Assembly (NCBI GenBank): GCA_963402885.1
Contig: OY727099.1
Coordinates: 11,830,001-11,894,000 of the forward strand
From: Antedon bifida
Taxonomy: Eukaryota > Echinodermata > Crinoidea > Comatulida > Antedonidae
Direction of reading: 5' to 3'
Length of the DNA: 64,000 nucleotides
Made by a program: the position numbers and the translations under genes. Of this stretch, positions 21,201-29,100 are shown in pieces (position 1 is the first letter of the stretch; every line of letters starts with the position of its first letter). Below the pieces are notes generated by a model. That model had not been told where the DNA came from. It searched no databases and saw only the letters and a list, made by a program, of their open reading frames with translations.

Positions 21201-21574
21201 AATAATTTGCTGTGACAATAAATTATTATGTAATATTATTATTTATTTTAAAAAGGGGCTTCTTAATGCTTAACAGCACCTCATTAAACAAGCTTTGATT
21301 ATTCTTGAATATTGAAAAGGTTTCTTTTTAAGTTTCATAATTTTTTTTTTTGGTAGATCTAAAACTGCAGAAGAAAGTTCACTTCATGCTAGCTATTGCC
21401 ATTGCTCTTGAAAGATTCCAGTCTTCGAAGAATTTAAGAGAAATAAAAAAACCAATAAAACAGCTGAAAGCATGGTTAGATGAGAGTGAAAACGATAACT
21501 ATGGACTTGCCTCACATCTAGAACTTGGCCAAGACTGGCGCGATGTGGCATCTAAGTTGTGTACAAATAAGTGA
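242..21574 (+). CDS. PARP4: PARP4-like (vault poly-ADP-ribose polymerase), 3' part of gene
   Basis: The 5' part lies outside the window. Proposed exons: 242-424, 935-1117, 3028-3050, 3698-3708, 4441-4503, 4677-4781, 5095-5130, 5612-5677, 5850-5885, 6403-6456, 6993-7064, 7463-7552, 15461-15532, 15917-15961, 16181-16204, 16640-16675, 16822-16902, 17263-17313, 17850-17935, 18712-18805, 19377-19676, 20255-20349, 20819-20918 and 21357-21574. Together they give 2124 nt, 707 codons plus a TGA, all with AG/GT borders and matching phases. The first two exons encode RAIIRDWEDG, TQFTSFIAVEE and AKEDVDNIPYVSW, matching the region after the VWA domain of PARP4. The last exons encode FWKFSATFAV and LELGQDWRDVASKL, matching the C-terminal major-vault-protein-binding region. 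PARP4 modifies vault particles in the cytoplasm and nucleus. The middle is low-complexity and basic (KKRKKP, KKRK) and is not recognised in vertebrate PARP4. Ends of the gene are firm; the 23- and 11-nt micro-exons and some middle exons are predictions from splice signals only. Confidence 0.85.
549..930 (-). repeat. Probable LINE 3' end fragment
   Basis: On the minus strand a short open frame ends in a segment resembling the end of a non-LTR retrotransposon reverse transcriptase (STFKVALGKHY). It is followed by about 150 bp and an (ATT)n-like tail at 549-570. It lies in a PARP4 intron and stops just before the exon at 935. Family not determined. Confidence 0.35.
1148..2970 (+). repeat. 25-bp minisatellite, about 72 copies
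   Basis: Tandem array with consensus unit tcacctggccaccttcatt followed by cacata (25 bp). Variants cluster (for example atgacc for ctggcc, aacata for cacata). It begins about 30 bp after the splice donor at 1117|1118 of a PARP4 exon and fills most of that intron. Because 25 is not a multiple of three, three units make a 75-nt, 25-residue cycle, and all forward frames are almost free of stops. The preceding exon frame stays open through the array to about 2566. Confidence 0.97.
3790..3943. repeat. MITE family A copy 1
   Basis: About 150-bp near-palindromic element with ends reading tctacactatcaaact and its reverse complement. The inner part carries tgtgatgtgcc, atatggtagtgatatg and tccatatatgggcac. 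Lies in a PARP4 intron. No coding capacity. Confidence 0.85.
4138..4169. other. Short inverted repeat
   Basis: Two 12-nt arms, aagatctgtgct and agcacagatctt, separated by gtgcgt. Intronic, function unknown. Confidence 0.7.
4272..4421. repeat. MITE family A copy 2
   Basis: Begins aagctctgtctacactat and ends with the reverse complement. Same inner motifs as copy 1. PARP4 intron. Confidence 0.87.
4950..6456 (+). repeat. Intragenic tandem duplication carrying two small exons per copy
   Basis: Copy 1 (about 4950-5690) and copy 2 (about 5690-6460) share intron blocks such as ttatgtatttaagaattta, ggctggcttatttaagctta and tagctggtcacaatcaatcc. They share paired exons: 5095-5130 with 5850-5885 (both 36 nt, AKKRKKP and ALKSKKP), and 5612-5677 with 6403-6456 (both ending SVSAPTAK). 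An intron block ccactaatagtatcttattt is also shared (about 5170 and 6156). A weaker third copy of intron sequence is seen near 7400-7440. The duplication was followed by separate transposon insertions in each copy. Confidence 0.85.
5272..5640. repeat. Repeat family B copy with long perfect hairpin
   Basis: Shares blocks with 20455-20705, 22160-22300 and (inverted) 58400-58690: cacttataaaaagacaaaat, aaaactcattgtctg, gtgaataactattat and a terminal gagggacaatatat. Inside, arms 5481-5519 and 5525-5563 form an almost perfect 39-bp stem with a 5-nt loop. The 3' end overlaps the acceptor and first bases of the PARP4 exon at 5612. Confidence 0.8.
6543..6927. repeat. TIR element with tandemly repeated left end
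   Basis: The terminal motif ggcccatttacactaggac occurs at about 6590, 6648 and 6707 (59-bp spacing), with a partial copy at 6543. It occurs again inverted at about 6905-6926 (gtcctagtgtaaatgggcc). The layout is a non-autonomous inverted-repeat transposon whose left terminus was amplified. PARP4 intron. Confidence 0.75.
7335..7405 (+). pseudogene. Relic copy of PARP4 exon 15461-15532
   Basis: Contains gtggaatggattt followed by gggaggtac and ttatttaag|taa, resembling gtggaatggatttcagaagtg and the end of the exon at 15461-15532. The copy has no intact donor (taatt instead of gtaag) and carries substitutions. It looks like a decayed duplicate exon within the repeatedly duplicated tail of the gene. 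Confidence 0.45.
7711..7819. repeat. MITE family A copy 3, interrupted by the LTR retrotransposon
   Basis: Left part of a family A MITE (tgtctacactatcaaactag, then atatggtagtgatatg repeated). It is broken at the gtagt target site where the BEL/Pao element begins. The interrupted motif resumes at 15366 (gtagtgatat, then catcatcatgt), but the right terminus of the MITE is not recognisable. Confidence 0.85.
7820..8511 (-). repeat. 3' LTR of BEL/Pao element
   Basis: 692 bp; the reverse strand begins tgttgtggactgtatacc and ends aacagcaaccagtaca. It should supply the polyadenylation site of the element. It is identical to the 5' LTR except for G instead of A at 7877 on the plus strand. Confidence 0.96.
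8512..8521 (-). other. Polypurine tract of BEL/Pao element
   Basis: Minus strand reads aggcagggag directly before the 3' LTR, the usual place of the plus-strand primer in LTR elements. Confidence 0.7.
8638..14649 (-). CDS. BEL/Pao gag-pol polyprotein, 2003 aa
   Basis: Single intact frame. The order is typical of BEL/Pao. An N-terminal gag part has an Ala/Glu-rich coiled coil (about residues 180-250). A zinc knuckle CFRCGGRHRARDC (about 570) has CX2CX3HX4C spacing, one residue shorter than usual, with a second CX2C motif after it. An A17-type aspartic protease has VLDDQSN (about 677). The reverse transcriptase has FYVDDGL (about 1111) and the RNase H has AFSDASEKAIG (about 1296). The integrase has an HHCC-like finger with CVVC (about 1662) and core motifs TDVFGPW, RSDQGTNF and WERQIG (about 1696-1815). 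A DUF5641-type end has QFWARWKKEYL (about 1910). The protein would assemble intracellular particles, copy the element RNA and integrate it. The start ATG lies only 24 nt from the 5' LTR. No stop or frameshift seen. Confidence 0.95.
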   Translation of the reverse strand: MENEDIVQSDRMDNVTPQHTDEVTSLPDESTATRPHRERQPTAKMLSSKIEAAFNHFSHQWRKTEQFVKELHETPDDDKAIKVTITEAKRALQHYSETWTELSRLYELDKTNAYKDELLHHKTIYLDNTNQLNNMIIKASEKANDILSETKSHVSSTSHRSRSSRSPSLSSVISMKANAKGAAAAAKEMADFEEKVALRKAQAVAEQAAAEAEVTILRARQTAAAEQARSAAILRVVEEEELTKPNLFSPDHTSNDHVKRTMDEHTTSANAILRPEAPTFNLSKLPTSQPNQSAPATQQIDLTREITESLARQRQPTHEPDVYNGNALMFKPWSAAFEAMVHQARTPATQKLAFLSKYTSGEVKQLVDRFRHRFVTDPETAYNEAWKELQERFGNKTLITSEILKTLSAFPRFRVEENKKLRDLSDLCKDIRSQMKDLPGLTTLDYPHNLFPVLSKLPNEIHNQWRKRAAHLKGESGTYPSFSKFTDFLSEQARMRNDLEIYPIELEPKPSDELRTPPPVRVMATAKRDQPSNNSCAFHEMEGHKIADCITFSRKPIAERKQFCMQKGLCFRCGGRHRARDCDSTNVKCKKCQSERHASFMHIEEAVKQEDKTAAEPVEKPNEEDKTVAKPVETPKEVNNHCTKTSTCTLLRSCAKIVLAKIFHKENPTIEIYGYVVLDDQSNASLGDPKMFNQLGLDGPNYEYELSTCGGSRVVTTGRRSSGLVVQSLDGHQENLPTVIENGHIPSDRKEIPTPALCRKFKHLNSVAEIIPELREDIDILLLLGRDCPEALKVRESINGPRGTPWAQRTNLGWTVSGQICTGAADGRPHAAVKRTVLKNTDQSTATCVNHIYTKDILTSKVVTLPDIFVETTGDNRKAMSVEDHRFIRQMEDGAHTNEHGNLEFPLPFKVKQTRLPNNRSQVEGRLTNLLKTLRRKPEMMKEYRKFFDKIFSKNHASPVPESRAPHGTVWYLPHFAVRHPKKSSIRVVFDASAKSNGTSLNESLLQGPDQMNSLLGILIRFRIGEIAVMGDIEEMFHNFHVDQNHRDYLRFLWFKDNDPNKSIVDYRMNVHLFGSISSPAVATYGLRMIANTCKTTHGEDVTDFINRDFYVDDGLTSQPDVKSAISLIQRTKETLSTKKLRFHKIASNNVSVMKAFPETDRADNMKSVDFQKDQLPAQRSLGVHWNLKQDTFTFTVDLPDKPFSRRGVLSIASSIFDPLGLVAPVSIEGKFLLRELMSEMKNEPNAPRDIWDRPLPDKCLPKWTRWRNSLHHLEKVDVQRCYQPANFGTVKRRELHAFSDASEKAIGATVYLRQFNEDGIPHVSLLLAKARVTPLHAVSIPRLELCGAVMATALVQTIEPELKDRMKIDSTTYYTDSQVILGYISNESKRFHVYVANRVHRIHSVSDSSQWYHVPTDQNPADIASRSVRAEDLMNTTWFTGPEFLWSSQPSPTNSINLKEALPLNENDPEIRTQVHAKATNVIPGLGTKRFKRFSSWKSLKRAVAALILKTKVLKAKRVNKQHDVTERLPERPSLIELQRAEMIILKEVQHQSFSKETLELTPENETQPTIKTGPLQKLSPFIDQDGLLRVGGRLRRADLELGGKHPVLLPKDSYVSKLVAEHFHYQVQHQGRQLTTAAIRSGGMWILGANNLVRSIVDKCVVCRKLRGKPLTQQMADLPKDRLEATPPFTNVGTDVFGPWPVKTRKTRGGAADSKRWAVIFTCLCSRAVHVEIIESMDTSAFIMALRRFIALRGPVSRLRSDQGTNFIGAKNELDASLRQMDQTLVDRYLTSQNCQWIFNPPHASHFGGVWERQIGTIRRILEAMFDQLGGHRLTHEVLVTLMAEACAIVNSRPITTQSADPNDPIALSPSMLLTQKSMPPHPPPGNFVKEDIYGRKRWRQVQYLADQFWARWKKEYLQNLQSRQKWFHTKPDISDDDVVLLREKDDPRCNWPLGRVIKTYPSEDGKVRKADILICRDGTQRTYLRPISELVLIQKAPIST
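14674..15365 (-). repeat. 5' LTR of BEL/Pao element
   Basis: 692 bp, the transcription-starting LTR for the minus-strand gag-pol frame. Between it and the start codon only 24 nt remain. A possible tRNA primer site begins with tgggat about 10 nt inside the element, but the tRNA could not be identified. Confidence 0.96.
16385..16475 (+). repeat. SINE/LINE-like tail
   Basis: Contains aaagcgctatataagaac followed by attattatta, a 3' end common to non-LTR elements in marine animals. PARP4 intron. Confidence 0.4.
16981..17027. other. Intronic hairpin
   Basis: Arms taataccaggaagagt and actctttcctggtatta, one bulged base, 9-nt loop. PARP4 intron; possibly a small MITE remnant. Confidence 0.6.
17301..17830 (+). 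repeat. 41-bp minisatellite built from an exon end and its splice donor
   Basis: About 13 copies of a unit reading gtcttactatcagagtaagt, then aaatactttagttttagtaca. The first copy includes the last codons of the PARP4 exon 17263-17313 and its GTAAGT donor, so most later copies carry a donor-like AGAGTAAGT. The array ends about 20 bp before the next acceptor at 17849. Confidence 0.95.
17949..17972. other. Perfect 24-bp palindrome after splice donor
   Basis: Arms actatttaacga and tcgttaaatagt, starting 13 bp after the donor of exon 17850-17935. Function unknown. Confidence 0.75.
18106..18680. repeat. Dispersed repeat with Cct-ccg-cc ends and an internal tRNA-like segment
   Basis: Begins cctccgccaaggaggttat, includes (tgtc)n, gaccacagtttgtatccg and two 'aaggtca' blocks, and ends ggcggaggtttgtactctc plus ccctctagtt. 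Elements with these ends are widespread in marine invertebrate genomes (from memory). On the minus strand at about 18470-18540 a tRNA-like B box (ggttcaagtcc) and an A-box-like segment are visible, suggesting a SINE component. It lies between PARP4 exons. Confidence 0.65.
19160..19308. repeat. MITE family A copy 4
   Basis: aagctctgtctacactat start and tagtgtagacagagctt end, flanked by TA. PARP4 intron, 68 bp before the 300-nt exon. Confidence 0.88.
20010..20155. repeat. MITE family C copy 1
   Basis: Ends gcttggttcccactag and ctagtgggaaccaagc; interior has gacgcaacacaaggacgt. Related to 33511-33665. PARP4 intron. Confidence 0.8.
20455..20705. repeat. Repeat family B copy
   Basis: Shares cacttataaaatgacaaaat, gtgaataactattat, gacattaaaatggcatatt and gggggacaatatatct with the copy at 5272-5640. 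PARP4 intron. Confidence 0.75.
21057..21150 (+). repeat. SINE/LINE-like tail
   Basis: agcgccttgagcac, gtgcgctttataaatct and a terminal tatc/att run, like the 3' tail of a short interspersed element. PARP4 intron. Confidence 0.4.
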
Positions 21575-22027
21575 TAGCTTAAGTATAAAGACTCACTGTT
21601 ATCTATGCCTTTACTGCTTTATGCTGTATATATGGCAGCAGATACATAGTTTTGTCAAAGATGAGAGTTTTGTGAACCCATAATTACATTTTGTATAGTT
21701 TAGTACAGGGCATGTGTGGTATGAATACATAAATTTCATTTTTAAAGTTTTGTAATGTGAATGTTGTCATACAGAATCTACAGTACTGAAAAATGTAAAA
21801 ACTTAAATAGTGTACATAGATATATAATATATATTATAGATACTCAAAATTGAACTAACAGTTTTATATTTTTATTTTCTTTTTTGTGAGCCACTTTATT
21901 TAACTATGTTACAAATTGTATACATAGTCATTTATTTTTTTATGAATTAATCATTTCATGAGATATTCAACCTTTATTTGTATTTTTAATTTTTGCAATG
22001 TAAACAAACATTTTTGCAATGTAAACA

Positions 22028-22033
22028 AATAAA
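22028..22033 (+). terminator. Candidate PARP4 polyadenylation signal
   Basis: AATAAA, 454 bp after the PARP4 stop codon, in an AT-rich region with no other coding signal. Confidence 0.45.
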
Positions 22034-22159
22034 TGTATTTAATCATAATATAATGTCGATGTTTAATTTAAGTTTAGTATGTTAAATATGTTTAATGAAG
22101 AATAATAAAATCAGACTTTTAATAGTAGTTTTAATAGAGTTAGGAAAATGTAGAAACAA

Positions 22160-22300
22160 ACTCAAAAATATTTTCACTTATAAAAAGAGAAAATAAACAG
22201 TTCAACCAAAAACCCATTGACTGGCCGGTAAATATATATTTTGAATAAATTATAATATGTGACATTAAAATGGCATATTCAGGGACAATTAATATACCTT
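22160..22300. repeat. Repeat family B fragment
   Basis: cacttataaaaagagaaaat, aaaaacccattgactgg, gacattaaaatggcatatt and agggacaatt align with the other family B copies. It lies between PARP4 and the HECT ligase gene. Confidence 0.65.
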
Positions 22301-22580
22301 TCGGAAATGCTATAGATTGAGAAATAAATGTAATCAACTTATAAAATATAAACTGAATAATGTTATTTATTTGTTTGCCTATTCTTTATAATTATCTCCA
22401 ACTTTACATTCAATACATTACTACAGCAAAATGTACTTGAATGTTGTTTGACTATTAAACAACAATTAAACATGGTTAAATAGACAGAAGACATGCTGAG
22501 AATGTTGTGGTTTTTTTATATCTCGGAGATTGGATTGATTGTCTTAAAAAGTTATACTTGACGTCCACCCTCTATTTTCG

Positions 22581-22743
22581 ATTATCCAATCAGAATTCCG
22601 TTATCACAATGAACCCCCTAAGGTAACGAAGAATATGTATTGATTGGCGAGTCAAAAAGTGGTGGAGTTTCCAAAACAACCACAAACATGGTTGACCACA
22701 GATCATAAATCTGTCTTTTAAAGTTTAATAAAACATCTAAAAG
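22581..22743 (+). promoter_or_regulatory. Candidate promoter and non-coding first exon of the HECT ligase gene
   Basis: A CCAAT box (22586-22590) is followed by CpG-containing sequence. A good donor, AAG|GTAAGT, lies at 22743|22744. An acceptor at 23130 then opens directly onto the start codon at 23138. No TATA box is clear. This is inference from splice signals and spacing. Confidence 0.4.
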
Positions 22744-23137
22744 GTAAGTAAATAGAGAAAAATGAAGAATGAAATGTTTGTCAATAAACAGTGTACTGTC
22801 TTGATATTTCAATTACTAGATGATACAGTACACTGGCTATTTTAGGTAGCCTAGCAGCTAGGCCTACAGTCACGCTCTATCAGGTCGCAATTTGAACCCA
22901 GCGAGGCTCAGAGCAGCACAGACTGGCAAGGAACATGATTCAAGGCTACCTTAACCTAGGCCTATAGTATAATAGTTGGTAGTACAGTGCAATAGGTAGA
23001 TTTAGATAGGCTCTAGGCCTACTATTACTAGTGTATCTACAATTCTAAATACTGACACTACTTTAAAAGGTCCCTCTAGCCTAGCTCACCCAACAGATGA
23101 AATTAAACGATATCGCTTTGTTTTTGACAGAAAAAAA

Positions 23138-26100
23138 ATGAGTAATGGTGGAACTTTCGCTGTTCCTGGGAAGCCACCCCCACGACCTGGTGGCCGAAAA
23201 CCAACCAAATTTGCAGAAAGAAAAGGATCGTTACCAGCAAGTATTATTAAGGCTGACTCGAGCAGACTAAAACTTGAAAGGTAGAGTAAACGGTCTTTCA
23301 CACCTGTTCCGGTCCGGCGAATCGCACGTCAATGTTTCACGACGCTCTATGTGGCTATGCATGCACCAATCGATATGCATGTAGTGTGAAAATGAAACAA
23401 TGATGTTTGATTTGCAGGCTTCAGACCGGAACCGTGCCGGAACAGGTGTAAAAGACTCTAGTTTATATATTACTTTGTTGTTGTTTTACAGTTATATTTT
23501 ATTTCACATTTTTCTAGACATCAATCGCAACCAAAACTCTCAAGAGATGAAGGTGGTGGCTCGATGAACAATATATTATTTCAACGAGGGCGCTCCAATA
23601 GTTTGACACCACTAGATAGTTTAAAAAAGTGAGTTAAATAGTTTTTTTACCAATATCTGTGTTGCATATGTTGACAATATTGAACTCTTTTTATAATTAA
23701 AATCTGACTCAACTGGGTTGTCTGTTATTTTTCTAAAAGTTTGTAACTTTTTAAAATTTGTACAGGACCTTAAGTGCCAGCAACCTTGCCGCTTTGTCAG
23801 ACAGTAATCTGTCAATCACGAAAGCATTGCCGTTTAAAAGCTATGATAAACCAAACACGATGAGCAGCGCCCTCAAAGACCAATGGCAACAGCTAGTCAA
23901 GCGATATTATTCTCAAATAACCAATGGTTGTGGCAACGAGCAATGTAGAAATAAGTTTTGTGCTTCATGTAAAGGTATTTTGAAATTTATAATTTATTTT
24001 CCCGGTGTTTTATTTTGATTTATTTAGATAGCATACAGGAATATTAAATAGAGACAAAAACGAACATGAAACTTAATTACATGGTACCAGGGATAGCCTT
24101 CTAAATCCCCAAAAGGTAGTCCCCTTTGTTTGTATTAATAAGAAACAAACATTTGTTTTATCTAATTACATTCTTGTTTTCACAGATCATGTGATTGTAA
24201 ATCGAGGCAATGCTGTCATAGTTTGTATACATCTGGCTTCCCATCAAAAGTAAATGGAAATATTTTGATTTTTGTGTACTTCTGTTATATTATGTAACTA
24301 TTTAAAGCTCTATCAAACTTTATGTAGCAAAAAATTGTTTTGTTTTTCATAGGCAATATATTTGTTCATCAGAGAATTTGATTGGTTGTTCCTTGCCAAA
24401 AGATGTCTTCCAGCCAGAAGAAGGCCAATCAAAACCTTTCTTATATTCGTTATACTCTTGTACACCATTTGCATCATTGTTTGTTGATAAAGAAAATCCA
24501 GATGAAACAGACTCTATTAGTCAAATGGATAAAAGAAACACTCTAAAAGCATCTAGTCTTGATAATGTTATATCCACCAATAAAAACCAGAAGTTCAAAG
24601 TTCAAGAAAGAGATCAAAGGTCATTGGCTGATCCAAGGCAGCTAGTAACCAAGAAAACTGACGTCATTGACGTGGCTTCCCAGCATTCATCATCAACACA
24701 ATGTCATGATGAGTTTAAAAATGAAGATCTTTTACCCAACAAACTAAAAAGCTTGTCAATTGATTTGAGTAAAGTTGGCGTGGGTGCTATTTCAAATGTC
24801 CGCTCTTCTATTGACTTGGATCATCATCACCATAGCTACGATACTTTATCTTTGAGGTAATTATTACCATCTAAATATCAACTTGGGTAAACAAGGATAA
24901 TATAGTACATTTGATGCAACTTGGCAGTTAAATACAATACTATTACTTTGATATATTTTTTATTTTACTATTTAGGTCTGTTAGTGACCACCAGCTTCCT
25001 AATAGATACCATACTAATTTACCATGTTCTCAAGTTAGTCTACACTCAAATCAATCATTAAGTTCTCTCTCCAACACGTTACCTTTTACTCCAAGTCCAA
25101 TACCAAGCCATGAAGCTTTGGTGGAGACGGAAGACTTAGTTGCCTTTGAGCGATCGTTATCCCGCGAAATGTCACTAGAAATACCATCCGAATTTTCACT
25201 GACACACTTGACCTTAGACATGTTACAGGTATGTAGTATAGATTGCCAATGTCACTTAAGTACATTAGTATTGTTAGTGATTGGTGTACATTCTTAAACA
25301 AACAACTAGATTAGTAACAATTAGTTAATTTTATTTTATATATTTTATTTACATATGCAGTCAACTCTACCAATACTCTTTGAAATTCTCCAAAAACCAG
25401 ATTTACATCCCAAATCTCTTTATTATCACATTTAGAATTCTGTACCAGAATTTATGGAATATCATTAAAAATTCTGTACCAGAATTTATGGAAAACCAGA
25501 CATATTAAGACAGGCCAATATTGGTATACTGTACTAATGCTGACTGTATATTTGATATTTATTTCTTAGGCACCAGTTGATCACTATAAGCAATGTTCTG
25601 ATCCATCATTCCTGATCAACACAATAAGAACTGTGTTCACTTCATCAGATGCTCTCAATTCCAGCTTCCTTGTAAGTTTTTTGTTATGTATTGTAAAGCT
25701 CTGTCTACACGATCAAACTTAATGCGACAAAAAAATGTGATGTGCCCATATATGGACACAATGATGTCATGTCACTACCATATTCGGGCACATCACACTT
25801 TTTTGTTAAACTAGTTTCATACAGTAGTGTAGACAGCGCTTAAAGGTTACTGTATATAAAAACACTGGGCAATAAGAACAAATTAACTGATGTTTTTTTA
25901 TTTATTTTTATGAAGGTTAAAGAAGATGACTTTAGTAGTGGTGTTGACCTGGAAGCAGTTAGTAAAGCATATGACCTTTTGTTGAACCTTTATCCATGTG
26001 ATGTCTTTCAGTCAACAATGAACAATTCACTTGAGATTCTTATGTCTTCTATCCATCCTGCATCTGTTCACAATGATGATATTAATCAGGTAAAATCTCA

Positions 26101-29100
26101 CAAAATAACAAACATTTAAACTAAACAGTGAAATCTAAGCAAACAAATGTATAAAGCTCTGTCTACACTATCAAACTAGTTTGACAAAAAAGTGTGATGT
26201 GGCCAAATATGGTAGTGATATGCTTAAATATGGTAGTGCTATGGCATCATCATGTCCATATATGGGCACATCACACTTTTCTTGTCACATAAAGTTTGAT
26301 AGTGTAGACAGAGCTTAACAAATGTTATCACTATAATCTATTTTTAGTTTCAGATATTACTTGCAAACCCCTTATTTGTTAGTAACCATGAACTCTTATG
26401 CAAATTGTCTGCAATATTGGGGGCGCTGTCTACATCTACGAAGAATGCTTTAGTGAAAATATTAAGCACCTATGAACAAACGAGCTTCCAAAAACTGATC
26501 ACAATGTTTAAGACTCATCTATCTGCAATGCTACATCCACAACAAGGGTTTGTAAGATTCAACGTTTACTTGTGGAGGGTGTGCGCAATTTTTAAATAGT
26601 ATTTATTTATTCTTTCTTTATTCTGCAAGCACTTTCAGTACTAGTGCACTGATTTTCAATGTGGGATAGTAATTGGAAATATCATAACAACAACACAGTA
26701 AAGACAAAGATTAATCAAAATAATAAATAGAAAAAATACACATTAAAAATAGAAATCAATTTTAGAAAAGAAAACTTTAAAGTTTAACTGTTGCGTATAA
26801 ATTGTATTTTGGAATGAAGTTATTGACATATTTTTAAAGCTAATTTACAAATGCACCATAAAATAAAGTTAGATTGTTTTTTTTTAATTTATAGTTCTGA
26901 GGACAATCTAATTGATGTTGCAAAAGTTCTTGAAATTCTTCATGACGCCAACACACTATCTGAAAAGACATTAGCATCATGTGAACAATTTTACTCTGAC
27001 GAACTATCAAGGTATCTAAAGAAACTCAGTATTCTCCATTTATTGTTCCTATGGTAGAATACGGCGTAAGCACTAGTCTCAGTCAGTCAAGTAGATACAT
27101 CTAACTCAATATTTTATATTAAATTGATACTGTATGATTGTTTTTTTAATTTGAAAATAGAAATCTTGATTACAAAACGGAATATAATAAGTGGAGGCTA
27201 AGCCAGGAAAGCAAGTCAGTAACAAGTGGTTCTTTACTCAACTATCCATTTCTTCTTAATCCAGCAGTAAGTCACTGTATTCATTACAAAACAACTAGTA
27301 CTAGTAGTAGTTTTTATTATTTTCGTAGAGATTAACCGATTCTGTATTTATGTTTTTAGTCCAAAGTACTTGTTCTTCATTTTGATGCTGTCATCCAGAT
27401 GAGAAAGGAATATCAGTCTGCTATTTTACATCAAGCAGTGAGTTACTTAAATCAAACTTAGTCTATGCTTAATAAAATATCCAATCAAATATATATGTGA
27501 TATATAACTGATTTTGTTTGTAAAAGCTATTTTTTATGTTTTTATAGCGTGTAAACCAAGCGCAGAAATACATTCAAGAAGGAAGTCGTTTTAAGAACAT
27601 GTCAGACAGCGTTAAGTCAGCCATCTGCCCCTTTCTGGTGCTGGAAATTCGTAGGGATCATCTTATAGCAGATACCATGGCTCAAATCAGAGGCAAACAA
27701 GTTGACCTTAAGAAACCGCTTAAGATTAAGTATGTAGGCGGTGGTGAACAGGTATGTATCAGATTTTTTGTATCAAGTTTAAATCATATGATTTTGTTTT
27801 GTTTATATATTTAGGCAAATTGCCAAGGATAACCATAAGTAAAATCATTCACTATCCTTCTTAAAGGTGACAATCCTCCATATACACAAGATGCTCTACA
27901 TAAAGTCTTATTACAAGTCTTTGGGGGTGGAGTTGTAAATTGTCCAAAAAAAAAAATCCTGACATATGACAGGACTTGAACCCAGGACCCTTAGATTGGT
28001 AGCCAAGCATCATAACGACTTCACATTTGTCAAAAAAATCATATACGTTGATATAAACATAACAAAATTTAATTGACTGTAGGGATTGGACATGGGAGGC
28101 TTACAGAAGGAATTTTTTCAATTGCTGACGGCGTCAATCTTTGAGCCTAGCTATGGCATGTTTCTAGAGACTGACGAAACCAGACTTTTGTGGATAAATG
28201 GTGAGTTTTTACTTCTTTTTTTTTAAACACAAGTTGGATTTTTGTGATGATTTATAGAATTGAAGTAGCGTTTCTGCAACTATAAAAGAGGTTTACTTAC
28301 AGTATGGTTGCGAGGTGTTTTCCCAAATCATTTGAGTACTGGGTATGATCAACTAGCACTCATGTTCCCAACTAATCATAGAAGCACTGATGAAGAAGTC
28401 AATCTATGGTGACTATAGAATGGACCTGAGATGGACCTGATTTTTTTCAGCTTTTAAATAATAGAAAGTTTTGAACAGTTTGTTAGAATAGCATGTGTGG
28501 AATCCTTCAAAGAAAAAATGAGGGCCCTTCCTCAAGGCCTATCTACCAAGTAACAAGTAAGTTACTTATTCTTTTTTTAGGTGGATCTTTAGAATCAGAC
28601 AATGAATTTGAATTAGTTGGAATCATCTTAGGCCTAGCAATCTACAATGGTATAATACTTGACGTCCACTTTCCCAACCTGATCTATAAGAAGCTTCATG
28701 GTGTCAAGCTAAGCCTAGAAGATCTGAAAGAAGTCCAGCCTACGTTAGCCAAAAGCCTGCAAGAGTTACTAGAGTATGAGGGCGATGTTGAAGAAGTGTT
28801 CTGTCAAACATTTCAGGTAATGTGCTTTAGATTATGTTTAGATGGCTGCACTGTATGTTAGTTATTGTACCAATGTTTGTTATTGACATCTTTCTCACAC
28901 TGTATCAGATTCTTATTTTAAAACTCTGTCTACACTATCAAACTTTATGTGACAAAAAAAATGTAATGTGCCAATATATGGATACGATGATGTCATATCA
29001 GTACCACATTTGGGCATATCACTACCATATTTGGGTACAGTACATTGCACTTTTTTGTTTGATAGTGTAGACAGAGCTTTATCCTTTCCAACCACAGATT

